A stretch of DNA of 64,000 nt from Euclidia mi (Eukaryota > Arthropoda > Insecta > Lepidoptera > Erebidae): contig OX123187.2 of assembly GCA_944739405.2 (NCBI GenBank), positions 80,978,814 through 81,042,813 on the forward strand, written 5' to 3'. Positions within the stretch are counted from its first letter, which is position 1. Every line of letters begins with the position of its first letter. Below the pieces are notes generated by a model. It saw only the letters and a list, made by a program, of their open reading frames with translations, searched no databases and had not been told where the DNA came from. Positions 52,728-64,000 of this stretch are shown here, piece by piece. Made by a program: the position numbers and the translations under genes.

Positions 52728-55531
52728 GTGATTTCAACACTTGTTTGTTGAAAAAGGATTCGCGCTCATCTTCCTTGTGTAGTATTGTCGAATCTTGTAA
52801 TCAATCTATCCTCCCTTTAAATGCTACACATAATTTTCCTAATTCCACTACTTCTCTTCTTCATCTCATGTTTGTCTCCTCACCTTCTCTTGTCGCCAAG
52901 CATGGGCAGTTACCAGCTGATGCTTTTTCCTACCATGACCTTATCTTTCTCTCCTACAAACTTCGTCTTCCCAAGACAAAGACTAAAATTCTTCTGCAAC
53001 GTAATTTTGGTGGCATGAATATAGAAAATCTTTGCAGAGATGCAAGTATGATCGACTGGAGTCCTCAACAGAGCGCAGAGACCATTGACGAGAAAGTTGA
53101 ATTGTTCACTAACGTTATTATTCGTCTATACGATGTTCATGCACCAGTCCGTGCGATTAGAGCTAGACAATTACCATCACCTTGGCTAACCGCTGAAATT
53201 AAAGTTCTGTTGTCTAAGAGAGCTGTAGCTAAAACTAAATATAAATGTCGACCTACTTTTCGCAATTGGGACAACTATATTGCTATCAGAGATCACTGTA
53301 AAAAGGTGTGTAGGAAAGCACAACGCCAATACATCCATAGTTCTGTTGAGAATGAAGATCCAGCTAAGGTTTGGAAATTTTTTAAAACTTTGGGAGTTGG
53401 AAAATCTTCACAAGATCCTGTCTCAGATAAAATAGATATTAGTTCACTAAATCGTCATTTCACTAATTCGTCTAAATTTGATCAGACAACCAAAGCGAAT
53501 ACTTTGAATGATCTTTCATTGCTTCCAACCCCAAATTATCCATCTTTCGTTTTTAATCAACTATCTGAGTGTGATGTTAAAAAGAGCGTATTATCCATTG
53601 CCTCTAACGCAGTCGGTAATGATTGTATTAGCCGGAAAATGATAATTTCCATATTAGATTAAATCCTCCCCATCCTTTGTCATATTTTTAATTTTTCCTT
53701 ATCTAGGGGCATTTTTCCCACCGTATGGAAAGACGCCCAAATTATTCCTTTACCTAAAAAACCTAATCCGTCTTCCTTTCCTGAGTTCCGGCCAATGTTC
53801 GTCCTACCATTTCTATCTAAAGTGCTCGAGCGTCTTGTCCATGCCCAACTCAGAACATTCCTCAACAAAAACCTTCTTTTCAATCCACTGCAATCCGGTT
53901 TCCGTCCAGGTCACAGCACGGTTACGGCACTGATCAATATTACCGACGACATCAGGTTGGGTATGGAAAATGGCAACGTGACTGTCCTTTGCCTACTTGA
54001 TTTTAGTAATGCCTTTAATACTATTGATTTCCATATGCTGCTTGGCATATTGCGCTATTAACATATCTCCACCAGTAATTGATTGGTTTCACAACTACCT
54101 GTTTGGGCGCCGACAGCGTATACGGATTGAAGACTCTTTGTCTTCTTGGTGTACGTCTACAGTCGGCGTTCCACAGGGTGGCGTTCTATCTCCTTTGCTT
54201 TTCTCAATTTTTATATATTCTATCTCTTATCAACTTCAGTCATCCTACCACCTTTATGCAGATGATCTCCAAATTTACACTCAAGCTCCTTTCCATGAGC
54301 TGTCTGAAGAAATTCGTATCATAAATTCGGATTTAGATCGTATAGCTGCATGGAGCCTCAGATTTGGCCTCCAAATCAATCCTACTAAAACGCAAATTAT
54401 TGTTATTGGTAGTCCCAGGTTGATTGCGCGTGTGAACCGGACTTGTTTACCCCAAGTTAATTTTAATGGTACTCCTTTACCCATAAGTGATTGCGTGAAG
54501 GATTTAGGAGTGTATAAAACTCTATCCTGGGTCCCTCAAATTAGGGAAGTAAGTAGAAAATTATTTTCTGCAGCTGGGACGTTGCGAAGATTGCAAAACT
54601 TTCTGCCGACTGCCACTAAAATTGCGCTTGCAAATTCTCTTCTTCTACCTATCTTTGACTATGCCGATGTCAACTATCTAGATCTCACGAAAGAGAATTT
54701 TGATAAACTTGAGTGACTTCAAAATTTATGTATTAGATTCATATTTGGATTGCGCAAATATGATCATGTTTCCAAATTCCGTAACGTGCTCAAGTGGCTC
54801 CCAATTCGCCTTCGACGGAATACTCACATACTTTATTTACTTTATAACATTATCTTTAACCCTTCTGCTCCCCATTACTTAAAGGATCGCTTCGAGTTCC
54901 TTTCTGATACGCATTCTAGATCTCTAAGGTCATCGGTGAATTTGAGACTGGCAATGCAATGCATTCCAGTAGTTTTTATGATAAATCATTTACTGTCCAA
55001 GCTGCACGCTTGTGGAATGCATTGCCGATGTCTATTAAACAAGCTCAAACACTAACTTCAACTCAAGAAATTACTCAAAGAATACTACTTGACTCTTTAA
55101 CCTTCCTACTCTTGTAATTATCATTTTTCTATTTCCTTTCATTTATATAGCACTAATTTGTGTATCATTAATATTGTAGTGACATCATAATAACTTCGTT
55201 TCTTCAATCTGTGACTTTTACTTCGCACTACACACTCTTCTACAACCCTACAATATAAATATCTATGTATTTTATTATAATTTATTTATGTAAGTATATC
55301 GTTATTTATGTATGTTTATGGTTATTTATCTATGTAAAAATTTATATTAATAATGTTTATCAATAATGATCGCCAAACTACCCCCTTTCTTCTGAATCCA
55401 TGTTGTTCTCCAAAGGTTGCCTGTAAGAGATTACTTAATAGTGATAAGGCCGCCAACTGTACTATCTATAATTTATGTTAAGGTTCATTATTGTAAATTT
55501 CTTTGGTGCAATAAAGATGATTATGATTATT

Positions 55532-57690
55532 ATTGTGGTTTACGTCTTGTAAAAAATCTCAGCATATGCTGGTAAATATGATGAACCTATCACGGGCCTA
55601 AGCCAAGTGGGTTAGTTCATTGTGTAGCGTTGTCGGTGTCTGTGTGGTGGATGTGAGGAATCGCCGAACTATGGAACATGTATCAATGATAACGGATTTC
55701 TGGAGTGCTATAAATAAATTTTTGTGTAAACCTAATTCTTTTAATGATGCATGTATAGATTTTGGGATTATTCCTGTTGACGAGATGATGATGGGTATAA
55801 TTTTAACCGTATGTTGATGCCACATTTGCCGGATTTCGTCAGCAAGGGGAATATATTTCTGTATTTTCTCTGTGTATTTCTTTCTTATATTTTCTGAGTT
55901 AGGTATTGCAATGTCTATTAAATAAGTTAATTTAGAAGCTTTCAGTGTTAAAATTATATCTGGTCTATTATTTGTAGTGGTTTTATCTATTATATTTTCA
56001 TTATTTATTACATTTTTGGGTTTATATTTATAATAAGGATCTACAATTTCTACTAGCTTATACTTTATTGCTAACTGAGCGTGTATTTGTTTAGCTAACG
56101 AGACTATTGCTGGATCTTTAATTATATATTTTTGATAATTTTTAGTTTTAATGATTTGGTCTTGTATCGCAACCATGAAACCTTCTGTCTCCTTGTAAAT
56201 ATTTCCCTTATACAGCCATGCATTGGATGCTTCTTTATCTATGAAATCTTGATGAATTTGATTCGGAAATTTGCCATGTAAAGTTTTTTGCTTCCAGCTA
56301 TTTAATTTTTGCTCATCCGTAATTATGCTGTCTGTAAATGTACTTCTGTCATTAAGTTTTAGTGGTGTACCTGATGTCGGTATAAGTGTGAGTGCTTTGT
56401 GAATTGGCTTTATCTTGCATGTATGCGCGTATGTTGCGAATTTGTTTGTTGTGTAGATTCTTTATGTCTATAAATCCTCTTCCACCGGATTTCCTTTTTA
56501 AATTAAACTATTCAGTTGCTGAGTGTATATGATGGATATGGTGTTTGTTACATGTTGTACGTGTAAGTCTGTTAAGCTTATCTAGGTCTGTGGCTGTCCA
56601 TTTTATTATACCGAATGAATAAGTCAGAACAGGGACTGCATATGTATTGATTGCTTTGACTGTATTCTTACCAGATAGCTCTGTCTTTAAAATTTTGTTT
56701 AACCTTTCTGTGTATTTTTTAGTAAGTTCCTCTTTTATTTTACTATGATCTAGTCCTATACTCTGTGAATAGCCTAAGTATTTGTAAGTATATGTTATTG
56801 TCATTGTATTTATTAAAGAATTTTGTTGTGACTGTAAAATGTATGCATCTGCTGTGTGATGTTTTCCCCGAATGATACTGTTTATCTTACATTTATCTAG
56901 GCCGAATTTCATGTTAATGTCAGAACTAAAGTTTTCTGTAACTTGTAAAAGAGTCTTTAACTGCTGCTTATTTGCTCCATATAACTTTATATCATCCATA
57001 TATAATAAATGTGTGATATTTGTCTTACTTTCTCGGTGTAGTAAATAACCTTGTTCTGTTTTATTAAGCATTCGTGATAATGGGTTTAGTGCCATACAGA
57101 ACCATAATGGACTGAGTGAGTCTCCTTGAAATATACCGCGTGCAATTTTGATGGGACTTGATTGAAGAATACCTGATTCGGTGTTAATATTGAGAATAGT
57201 CGTCCATTATTGCATTGTTTTAGTTAAGAAACGTATTACAGTATTGTCAATTTTGTACAGTTCTAAAATCCGAATCAACTACGAATGAGGAACGCTATCA
57301 TATGGTTTCTGATAATCTATATAGGCATAATAGAGATTGCGGTGCGCTTGCTTTACTTGACTATGTATTTCTGCGTTTATTGCTAACTGTTCTTTACATC
57401 CCTTCGAGCCTTTTCGACAGCCTTTTTGTTCCTCAGCAATTAAATTATTATTTGTTAAATGACTATATTGATTGTAGATGAAATTACAGATGTGAGTAGT
57501 TTGTATAAAGTGGGGAGGCATGTTATGGGCCGATATTTTGATGGGTTTTTCGTATCTGGATCCTTGGGTTTCAAAAAGGTGTTACCTTGTGTTAAAAATT
57601 TTGGTATAGTGTTTGGGTCCTGAACAAGAGTGTTAAAAGCGTAAGCTATGTATTTGTGTGCTGCATGGAAATATTTTATTGATTGTTACT
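55532..57690 (-). pseudogene. R4/Dong-like LINE, 5'-truncated, RT plus restriction-like endonuclease
   Basis: The minus strand starts within the RT with KYFHAAHKYIAYAF, then GNTFLKPKDPDTKNPSKYRP, EEQKGCRKGSKGCKEQLAIN, AYIDYQKPYDSVPHS, GDSLSPLWF and HLLYMDDIKLYG. After a stop and shift near 56510-56180 comes a 192-residue block (56176-55598) with NNRPDIILTLKASKLTYLID, the Asp pair of a PD-(D/E)XK nuclease. At least three breaks. The 3' end joins an ATT/ATG-rich run at 55510-55531. R4-clade LINEs have this RT-nuclease order and Dong inserts at TAA-type repeats. Confidence 0.85.
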
Positions 57691-58090
57691 AAACAAATCG
57701 TCGCATCTAAGGGGCCAGGAAGAAGGAAAATCACAGTACTCATTCAACGTATAGGACATGGTAGTGGTAAATCATTGTTAATGTTCCGGCCTTGTGGCAT
57801 GTTGTGGTTATTGTTTTTTTAGTTCTTCACATAAGGAAGTAACTGTGTGAAATAATGTCGTATGTTGCTCTGAAATTATTAGAATTGTGTGCTTTGACGG
57901 CAATTGCTGTGGGTTTCCATTTTGTTGTGGGGCTTAGTAAATTATAGAACAGGGTTATATAGCCTGGGTCCATGAAGTGGGGGCCGTGGTCCTAAGTGGG
58001 TGAGGGTCACTAAGATAACGAAGAAGCAGTGCAGCTAATACAATTGTGGATTCATGTGAAAAAGAAAGGGTGTAGAAATCTATTGCTTAA

Positions 58091-58932
58091 CCCGGGGTCA
58101 TGGGGGTGGAAAAGTGTTACACGGACGTTGGGGTGGGTCTCACAGACCCGTTTATTAGATTAGTTATTTCAATACTTTATGAATGAAAGAGATTATAGAT
58201 AGATAGATAGAAAATTCTTTATTGTACACCAGATACAATACAAATGCTACATATAACGTTATACAATTTTACAAATGTACAATAGGCGGCCTTATCGCTA
58301 TAAGCAATAAGTTATATTCATTCGTGTTTAGTTTTTTAGGTACTTATGTAAATAAATAAAATAAAAATGATATTATATCATGTTTTAATTAGATTTATTA
58401 GACCATTTAAAAATAAACGACAAATGTTAACAAAATCTTTCCCTCTCCTACTTAAATGTGACTCTATTATTAATTAACAATCAGTCTTAATATTTTAATG
58501 TAACTTTTTTTGTAGTTAACTAGATTATCTATGAAAAAAAGCCGCGAAAAAAGAATCTTGTAAAATCGTCAGTATATGCTGTCTTTCTTTGTCTTCTCAG
58601 TCCAATTTTTACTGGGTGCCTACAAAAAACACAAATAAAATACTTTGAACGGTATATAAGCAACTTGAATCGTAAACAAGAACAAAAAAAAACATGTAAA
58701 AGAGCATAAAAAATAAAATAATGCGTTGGTGGGTCTCACACACCTTTTTGAACTTGGTGCACGTATAACTCCCACTGCTGCTGCCTCACGTCTAATGTGT
58801 TACCTGCGACGCATAGATCAACTCAACAGTTCTAGCTACTGAAAAGAGCGGCAAAGTCACACGCATAGTAAGTGAACTACAAGCGAAATAAAATGTTACG
58901 GGTTTCACAAACCCAACCCCCGTGACTCCGGG
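58091..58932. mobile_element. piggyBac-type non-autonomous element
   Basis: The ends are CCCGGGGTCATGGGGG and, inverted, CCCGGAGTCACGGGGG, preceded by TTAA (58087-58090) and followed by CTAA (58933-58936), one change from TTAA. Subterminal GGGTCTCACAGACCC (58136-58150) and two relatives (58733, 58899) add internal inverted motifs. It has no transposase frame. A CR1-like 3' end lies inside it. Confidence 0.78.
58195..58310 (-). mobile_element. CR1-like LINE 3' end fragment with (TCTA)n tail
   Basis: The minus strand reads AAGGCCGCCTATTGTACATT...GGTGTACAATAAAGAATTTT and ends in TCTA repeats. The GATAAGGCCGCC...AATAAAG arrangement is shared with the 3' end of the LINE at 55440-55531. Confidence 0.7.
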
Positions 58933-59769
58933 CTAAATTACGGGAAATTTTGCATTCGTTTAATCTTGAAACTCAATGAAGGAAGTCATATTAGAATAGA
59001 AGTAAACAGGTCCGTTTTCTAGATAAAGCGCAATCTTTTAAACCTTATGAAATATGCTGCGATTTAACCTACTGGCCTTTTTACCGGACCGGCGAAATAT
59101 GATCCCGGCAGAACACATTCCTGGCATGCCACGGCAAGCTCGTAAAAAACATAGTAGGTACTAACCGTTATTAAAACCTAAGACGGCCAACAAAGATGTA
59201 GTAAAGACTACATCTACTAGCAAGTCGTTAACCAGACGTTAACGTTCTTAGAAGGCTTGAGAACTGTAAAATATTAGATTACTTCAGCTCACACAAAAGT
59301 AAATTTTATCTTGTCTATCGCAAATTCAAATTTGGTTGTATTGCCAAAGCCAAACAAAACATGACACAGTGACATATATTTAGTAGAAAAATATGTTACG
59401 TAGCACGTCGTAAAATGTCTATTACTTTTACACGCACCTCCGTGACGTAAAAAACGCGTTATGACGAAATGTGCAAATCACGGTCATGCACGAGATGCGT
59501 TGTACAATGTCGATAAAACGAATTGAGGAGGATGTATTTGAGAGAAGCTTTTACGAACTTGGAGTATGCCAACCAGAGTGTGTTCTTGATACTTGCAGTA
59601 ATGTGGTTTTAAACTTTTATGAAGGCAATAATTATGTTATATCGATAGGTAATAATTATAAAGTAATTATAACGACAGGTAAACGACAGAACAATGTTTG
59701 CCAGGCCGACACCTAGCAAACGTTATTCTGCCATTTAAATTATATTTTTTTTCTAGCGATATGAAATTA

Positions 59770-60089
59770 ATAAGCAGCGATAGCCTAGTGGAGAGACCGA
59801 CAGACTGCTACGCAGAGGGTCCGGGTTCGAATCCAAGGCGCGCACCGATGACTTTTCGGAGTTATGTGCGTATTAAATTGTTAATTATCGCTTGTTAAAC
59901 GGTGAAGGAAAACATCGCGAGGAAACCTGCATGTCTGAGAGTTCTCCATAATGTTCTTGAAAGACATGTGAAGTCTGCCAATCCGCACTTGGCCAGCGTG
60001 GTGGACTATGGCCTTACCCTTCTCATAATGGCAAGAGGCCCGTGCCCAGCAGTGGGACAGTATAAAGGGCTGATGAGGATGATGATGAT
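59770..60089 (+). mobile_element. SINE family 2, full copy in plus orientation
   Basis: Head GCAGCGATAGCCTAGTGG, B box GGTTCGAATCC, body GGTGAAGGAAAACATCGCG, tail GCCCAGCAGTGGGACAG then (GAT)n. GATATGAAATTA (59758-59769) and GATATGAAAATTA (60090-60102) form the likely target duplication. The left arm of the mirror has only one TTTTCATATC at this place (about 40396), so it is unfilled there. Confidence 0.9.
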
Positions 60090-61115
60090 GATATGAAAAT
60101 TATACTTTACGACCTATTCTCATAGCGACTACGTAAACAAAAAAAGTCATACAAATCGGTTGAACTCTGTCACTGGTCTGTGAGCAACAACTCCGTGGCA
60201 CGAAATATAATACAATAGATGAACTTGAAATTGTTATATTATCAGATTTCTATAATTTTAATGGACGAGAAAAGTCTGCAGAAAGCCGTAATTTTTGCAA
60301 TCTGTATTGCAGCTTAACCAACAAAATCATGGATGATTTAACTTCAATAGCCAAATTATTACAGAACTTACATATAAATCAATACTTTCAATGCAAATGG
60401 ATGCACTATTAAGATATTATAATCCGCCAAAAATATATCTTGAACTTATGGGACAAACAAGTAGGGTCATTTGTTGTTTTCGGTAGTGACATCCTTTTTG
60501 AAAGATTGTCAGTACTCCAATAAATCCCGTTGCTTATGATAGCACCATGTTTTTCCACACTAACTTCAGAGAAAGAGACAAGACAAATATGAAAACACAC
60601 CCGTGCAGACATAAATTGTCTCTTCTGAATGGTCTACATACAAAATTAACCAACAAATATTTCATCGACAGAATATTTCGTACATCCATCCTTACTTCGA
60701 CATCGAGGTACTTTGTTGCAGTGACGTCATAAGACGGATGCTTTGACAAAAGATTAATCTTGGTTTACACGCTCGACACTACAAAAACTGTTACTAAAAT
60801 GAGTGACCTTGTACCAAAAATACAGTTTGTACGAAAACACAGTAAATCTTTGAAGGAAACGCATTCTCAAAGTAAGACTGTAAGACCTGACAAATTCAAA
60901 TCTTCGTTATCTGCTGATCTTCCCTTTGTAATCTTCATATTTTTCCAACAATCCACCAACAGCCCTGCTGATAGTTATGATGATGAATAAACCATTACTG
61001 ATCGCATCAAACGTCATTGATCATACCATGTTATAGTTATAGTTGGTCGTGGGTTTTCCGCACTTAGCCACTTATTTGGGCCATTGTGCGTAAGTGGCGA
61101 ATTGTTTGACGCCGA

Positions 61116-62200
61116 CTATTCATACCACATTAGCTCCTTCCAGGAAGTCATTAGTTGGCTGGTGTCGTTTAAAGCCTCACGCATGGTTCTGAGGTTGTTC
61201 AGCAGCTCTGCCCGTTGATCGCTCACACTTGTGCAGTGCAGAATGACGTGAGCGGGTGTTTCTTCGAATTCCATGCAGCCCCTGCACAGTGGGCTGTCCG
61301 TAACGCCTATGTTGAATAGGTGCTTTTTGAGTGGACAGTGGCCGGTTATTATGCCTGTCAGATGTTTAAGAGTTTTTCTATTAGAATGCAGCAGCTTGTG
61401 TGAGAGTCGCTTGTTCAAGCAGGGGATAGCATCTTTTGTTTGTCTGCATTCTTTTATGTCTGCCCACTGTTTTTCTTGTTCATGTGCGGTTCTCTCGCGT
61501 AGCCACGTTTTGAATTGGCTTGCCGGTATCGGTACAATCGGCTTGGGTTCCATTATCATTGCGTCCGATCCTTGCCATGCCAGTTGGTCTGCGGCGTCAT
61601 TGCCTGCAGAGTTGCTGTGGCCTTTAATCCATTGCAGCGTAACCCGATTCTTTTCTGCAATCTTTTGCAGCTCTAGGTGGCATTCCATGATGAGGCCGCT
61701 GTTAAAGCAGTTGCTGCCGAGAGCTTGTAGTACAGAGATACTGTCCGTGATAATGCGTATAGACAAGTCACTTACGTTCCTAGACGCGATTGCTGTTGCA
61801 GCTCTTGTTATCCCAACACACTCGGCTCGGAATATGGTGTTAAGAGTGCCAAGGGATGTTGAGATGTTGATATTTAAGTTATGGGAGAATACACCCGCAC
61901 CTGTCCCATGCTTCGTTGAGCCGTCTGTGTATACTCCGACTTCGTATATACCAAAGCTCTCTTTGTGTTCCTCCTGTAATTAGATGCGATATTTTTTGTC
62001 AAAGACAAAAGTTTTAGGGATGAGATCGCAAGCGGCCTCTAGCATCGGATCTTTTTGGTTAAGGTCCCATTTAGGCGTGCGTGGGTAATTCGATTATACT
62101 TTCTCCACAGCCCGAGCTTGTCTAGACGGATTGCTGCAGCGCCAGCTTCCTGCTGGATCATTAGGTGCAGCAGTCTTAGGTCCAGTAGTATCTCCAAGAT
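61116..62200 (-). pseudogene. LINE ORF2 C-terminal fragment with RNase H
   Basis: The minus strand has YTDGSTKHGTGAG, then IFRAECVGITRAA, IITDSISVLQAL and WIKGHSNSAGNDAADQLA, the four acidic/His blocks of RNase H. A Cys/His tail follows (PLCRGCMEFEETPAHVILHC). A stop lies near 61981, before the RNase H domain; upstream sequence to about 62200 reads like the RT-RNase H linker. The RT itself is missing. Confidence 0.85.
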
Positions 62201-62212
62201 AGTTTAGACCAC

Positions 62213-62308
<96 letters not shown>

Positions 62309-62310
62309 TG

Positions 62311-62351
<41 letters not shown>

Positions 62352-62388
62352 TGTGTGTGTGTGTCTCTGTGTGTGTCTGCGTGTGTGT

Positions 62389-62438
<50 letters not shown>

Positions 62439-62440
62439 TG
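62213..62440. repeat. Compound (AT)n(GT)n microsatellite
   Basis: About 60 bases of AT repeats with one interruption, then about 160 bases of GT repeats with C and TT interruptions. Cys-Val open frames here are a by-product. Confidence 0.97.
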
Positions 62441-62446
62441 TGACTT

Positions 62447-62690
62447 TTTCGGAGTTATGTGCGTATTGAATTGTTAATTATAGCCTGTCCCGTTCCTCGG
62501 AGAGCACGTTAAGCCGTCGGTCCCGGTTATCATGAAGATCTTTGACAGTCGTTACAGGGCGTCAGTACCTTCGTCTACTACTACACTACCCAGTCGCTCC
62601 GTGGAAAAGCTAATATTCAGCCAAATCCGGTTAGGCTAGAAAGCAGACCCCAGATTGAAACTGGGATAACGCTAAGAGGATGATGATATG
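62447..62690 (+). mobile_element. SINE-like repeat, head lost in the microsatellite
   Basis: Starts GACTTTTTCGGAGTTATGTG (as in SINE family 2), continues TCGGAGAGCACGTTAAGCCG (as in the 456-bp tandem unit at 21872) and ends GGATAACGCTAAGAGGATGA. It looks like a family with a shared 5' module and a different 3' module. Confidence 0.65.
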
Positions 62691-62844
62691 GAGTAGTTCA
62701 TACTCAGGCCCTTTATGGTGTTCTACAACTCCATGTAGCACAACTTTTTTTTCGGTTTATTTCCAGTGTATGTTGTGCAGGCCTAGGTTGTAATGATAGG
62801 TTTCTTATTTCTGTCTTTAGGCTTTCACTTTCTGATTGTAATTG

Positions 62845-63244
62845 TTATTTTTTTTTGTCTAGGTCGTATATTTCTAGTTTGCGTTGTTCATTTTCATCGG
62901 TTAGGGTTTTAGTTTTATAATCAAAGTCTTGTTGTAGCTCAGTGACAGCTTTCTTAATCTCCTTGTGAATTGTGTTTTGGAGTTCTTGGACTATTGACTT
63001 GTTATTTTCCTTCAAGCGTAATATAATTAATTCGCTCAGGTTTTCCATGGTTAAGGTGACATTATTTGCCTCAGTTGGTGATGTTGTAATTTGGGTATAG
63101 TTGGAGCCATGGCTTTGGTATAATGTTCTTTTGAGACGCCAGCACAATCTAGGTCATATTTACATCTGCATAATGAGCAAGTAAGCTTTTTTTTATAGTT
63201 ACTTTTTGGTAACAACCTGCGCATTGAGGTACAGGTGGCGCCAT
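62845..63244 (-). pseudogene. LINE ORF1 with PHD-like finger and coiled coil, two frameshifts
   Basis: An ATG at 63244 (minus) opens MAPPVPQCAGCYQKV. After a shift comes CSLCRCKYDLDCAGVSKEHY, Cys spacing like a PHD finger, and after another shift a helical stretch with LSELIILRLKENNKSIVQEL and QQDFDYKTKTL. PHD finger plus coiled coil is a known layout for LINE ORF1 in arthropods. It probably belongs to the same insertion as the RNase H fragment. Confidence 0.62.
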
Positions 63245-63735
63245 CTCTTATTTATATTAAACAAAATTGTCGATGTTTATAGCGGCACCTAGTGCCGAAT
63301 ACCAGAAGCAGGTGAAGCTGAGATTTTGCAGGTAAGTATTAGGTTTTGTCTTTAGTTCCAGTGGTTTTCGATAGGTGACGTTGTTGGATATGACAATTGC
63401 GGAATGATTTGCTTATTTGAAATATCTTATGTTTTCGTAAAGTTATGTTATAATGTGTACCTTTTGGGGTTTTTCGTCTTGAATAATCTTGAATTTATCA
63501 ATAAACAGCCAATCCCCATGATCATACCATATTATGCTCTTTATTTCACCGGTAAAAAATAAACTACGAGTTCATTTGATATTCGTCATGCAGAATGTTA
63601 CGAGCTGAGTAAAGCAAGAATTTTCGCTAGCGACCCATACATTGTACTGAATTATTTAGCACCCCACATGACGCATTCAATGAATTGGATAATATACCAT
63701 TCTAATCACTACTATTATGGATTGTATTATGCACT

Positions 63736-64000
63736 TTTTGGGGTAGTGAATGAAAGTTTAGAAAAGTTGATTCCTTATTTTTGAATTGCATTTTCCTGCA
63801 CACGTAATATAAATGATAATATTTTCGTAAACCTTAACGTCAACCTTAAGGTGGTGCAGAGATAAAAGTGGTAGGTGCAATTAGACTGTGAACTAGAGTA
63901 GTAGTTATAACTTAATACTAATAATTATTGTGTAACTAATTATTTTATACAAAATAGGGATATAATACATACACAATAAATAGTTCTACATAAACTTACT
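63736..64000. other. Window end, nothing recognised
   Basis: AT-rich sequence beyond the mirrored repeat. I could not find its counterpart left of 38826, so the mirror seems to end at about 63735. Confidence 0.4.

Larger units (their letters stand above)
50211..55060 (+). pseudogene. CR1-like LINE ORF2 (endonuclease and reverse transcriptase), heavily broken
   Basis: Endonuclease start at 50211 (NVVHINAQSI, SESWLKP). A frameshift near 50600-50640, then PDAYTKVLLGVFYSPN, a stop near 50722 and VMGDF, where the nested LINE interrupts. Coding resumes at about 52729 with NTCLLKKDSRSSSL. TAA at 53660-53662, then the same frame (GFRPGHSTVTAL, LLDFSNAFNTID) to TAA 54059-54061. A shift, then VGVPQGGVLSPLLF and HLYADDLQIYT. 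TGA 54714-54716, after which the C terminus continues to about 54950 and decays. RT motifs are readable, but no long intact product is possible. Confidence 0.85.
48340..55531 (+). mobile_element. CR1-like LINE, decayed, interrupted by a SINE and a second LINE
   Basis: ORF1 is at 48514-49245, a 960-base inter-ORF stretch holds a SINE, ORF2 runs 50211 to about 55060, and the 3' UTR ends GGTGCAATAAAGATGATTAT with an ATT-rich tail at 55531. The start is approximate (after the foldback element). ORF2 is split at 50771 by an antisense LINE; the coding resumes exactly after it. Confidence 0.82.
61030..63518 (-). mobile_element. Rearranged LINE insertion with 12-bp duplication
   Basis: TGATCATACCAT flanks it at 61018-61029 and 63519-63530. 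The left arm of the mirror has the single unfilled site (39031-39042, inverse). It keeps the ORF1 start at the right and the ORF2 RNase H end at the left, with the endonuclease and RT missing and a microsatellite and a SINE in between. The minus-strand 3' end is ...TATAACTATAAC. Confidence 0.85.
57695..63735 (-). repeat. Right arm of the large mirrored repeat
   Basis: Matches the left arm (38826-46610) in reverse complement; see that entry for the block pairs. It is interrupted by a piggyBac-type element, SINE family 2 and a 2.5-kb LINE. The inner end is cut by the R4/Dong-like insertion at about 57690. Confidence 0.82.

Noticed and set aside
55620..55817. 65-codon plus-strand ORF
   Set aside because: It is antisense to the restriction-like endonuclease block of the R4/Dong-like LINE.
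57695..57990. 5' part of the R4/Dong-like LINE
   Set aside because: The same sequence occurs at 46270-46610 without any LINE beside it, and the RT reading sense stops at about 57690; it is better explained as the mirrored repeat used as target.
61273..61983. 236-codon plus-strand ORF with hydrophobic character
   Set aside because: It is antisense to the LINE RNase H fragment, which has clear catalytic motifs.
62278..62477. Two overlapping Cys/Val-rich ORFs
   Set aside because: They are the translation of the GT microsatellite.

Overview
The window looks like an AT-rich stretch of an insect genome, most likely a moth or butterfly. The clues are an errantivirus-type LTR element, several tRNA-headed SINE families whose 3' tails match those of RTE-type LINEs, Mag-like LTR, R4/Dong-like and CR1-like LINEs, and a piggyBac-type TTAA element. 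I found no host protein-coding exon, real tRNA, rRNA or CRISPR that I could defend. Essentially every long open frame belongs to a transposable element. Species and chromosome cannot be told from the sequence. Positions of degenerate repeats are by eye, to within about 10-30 bases. Layout: 2-6476 is the right part of an errantivirus-like LTR retrotransposon (pol, env, 24-bp minisatellite, polypurine tract, 3' LTR). 6873-12397 is a near full-length I/Jockey-group LINE with a perfect 15-bp target-site duplication, disabled by two stop codons in its endonuclease. 12413-33868 is gene-free DNA with SINEs, LINE ends, short hairpins and tandem duplications. 33869-36960 (minus strand) is a LINE-like element of an unusual kind: N-terminal zinc finger, reverse transcriptase with YLDDGT, then a Cys/His knuckle and a PD-(D/E)XK-like nuclease. 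From 38.8 kb to the right end the layout is a mirror. Unclassified sequence at 38826-39042, 39425-40410, 45480-46240 and 46270-46610 recurs in reverse orientation and reverse order at 63519-63735, 60095-61020, 58940-59760 and 57695-57990. The left arm carries a tandem MITE and a Mag-like Ty3/Gypsy element (40913-45050). The right arm carries a piggyBac-type element, a SINE and a 2.5-kb LINE insertion for which the left arm still shows the unfilled site. Between the arms lie a 1.7-kb foldback element whose arms of about 550 bp each contain the same SINE (46615-48324), a decayed CR1-like LINE (about 48340-55531) split by a second LINE in opposite orientation, and a 5'-truncated R4/Dong-like LINE (55532-57690). 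How the parts relate: they are not a pathway but layers of insertion. Target duplications and restored reading frames give a relative order: the CR1-like LINE came before the nested LINE at 50772 and the SINE at 49966; the Mag-like element came before the 163-bp foldback insert in its integrase; the two mirror arms came before the insertions found in only one arm.
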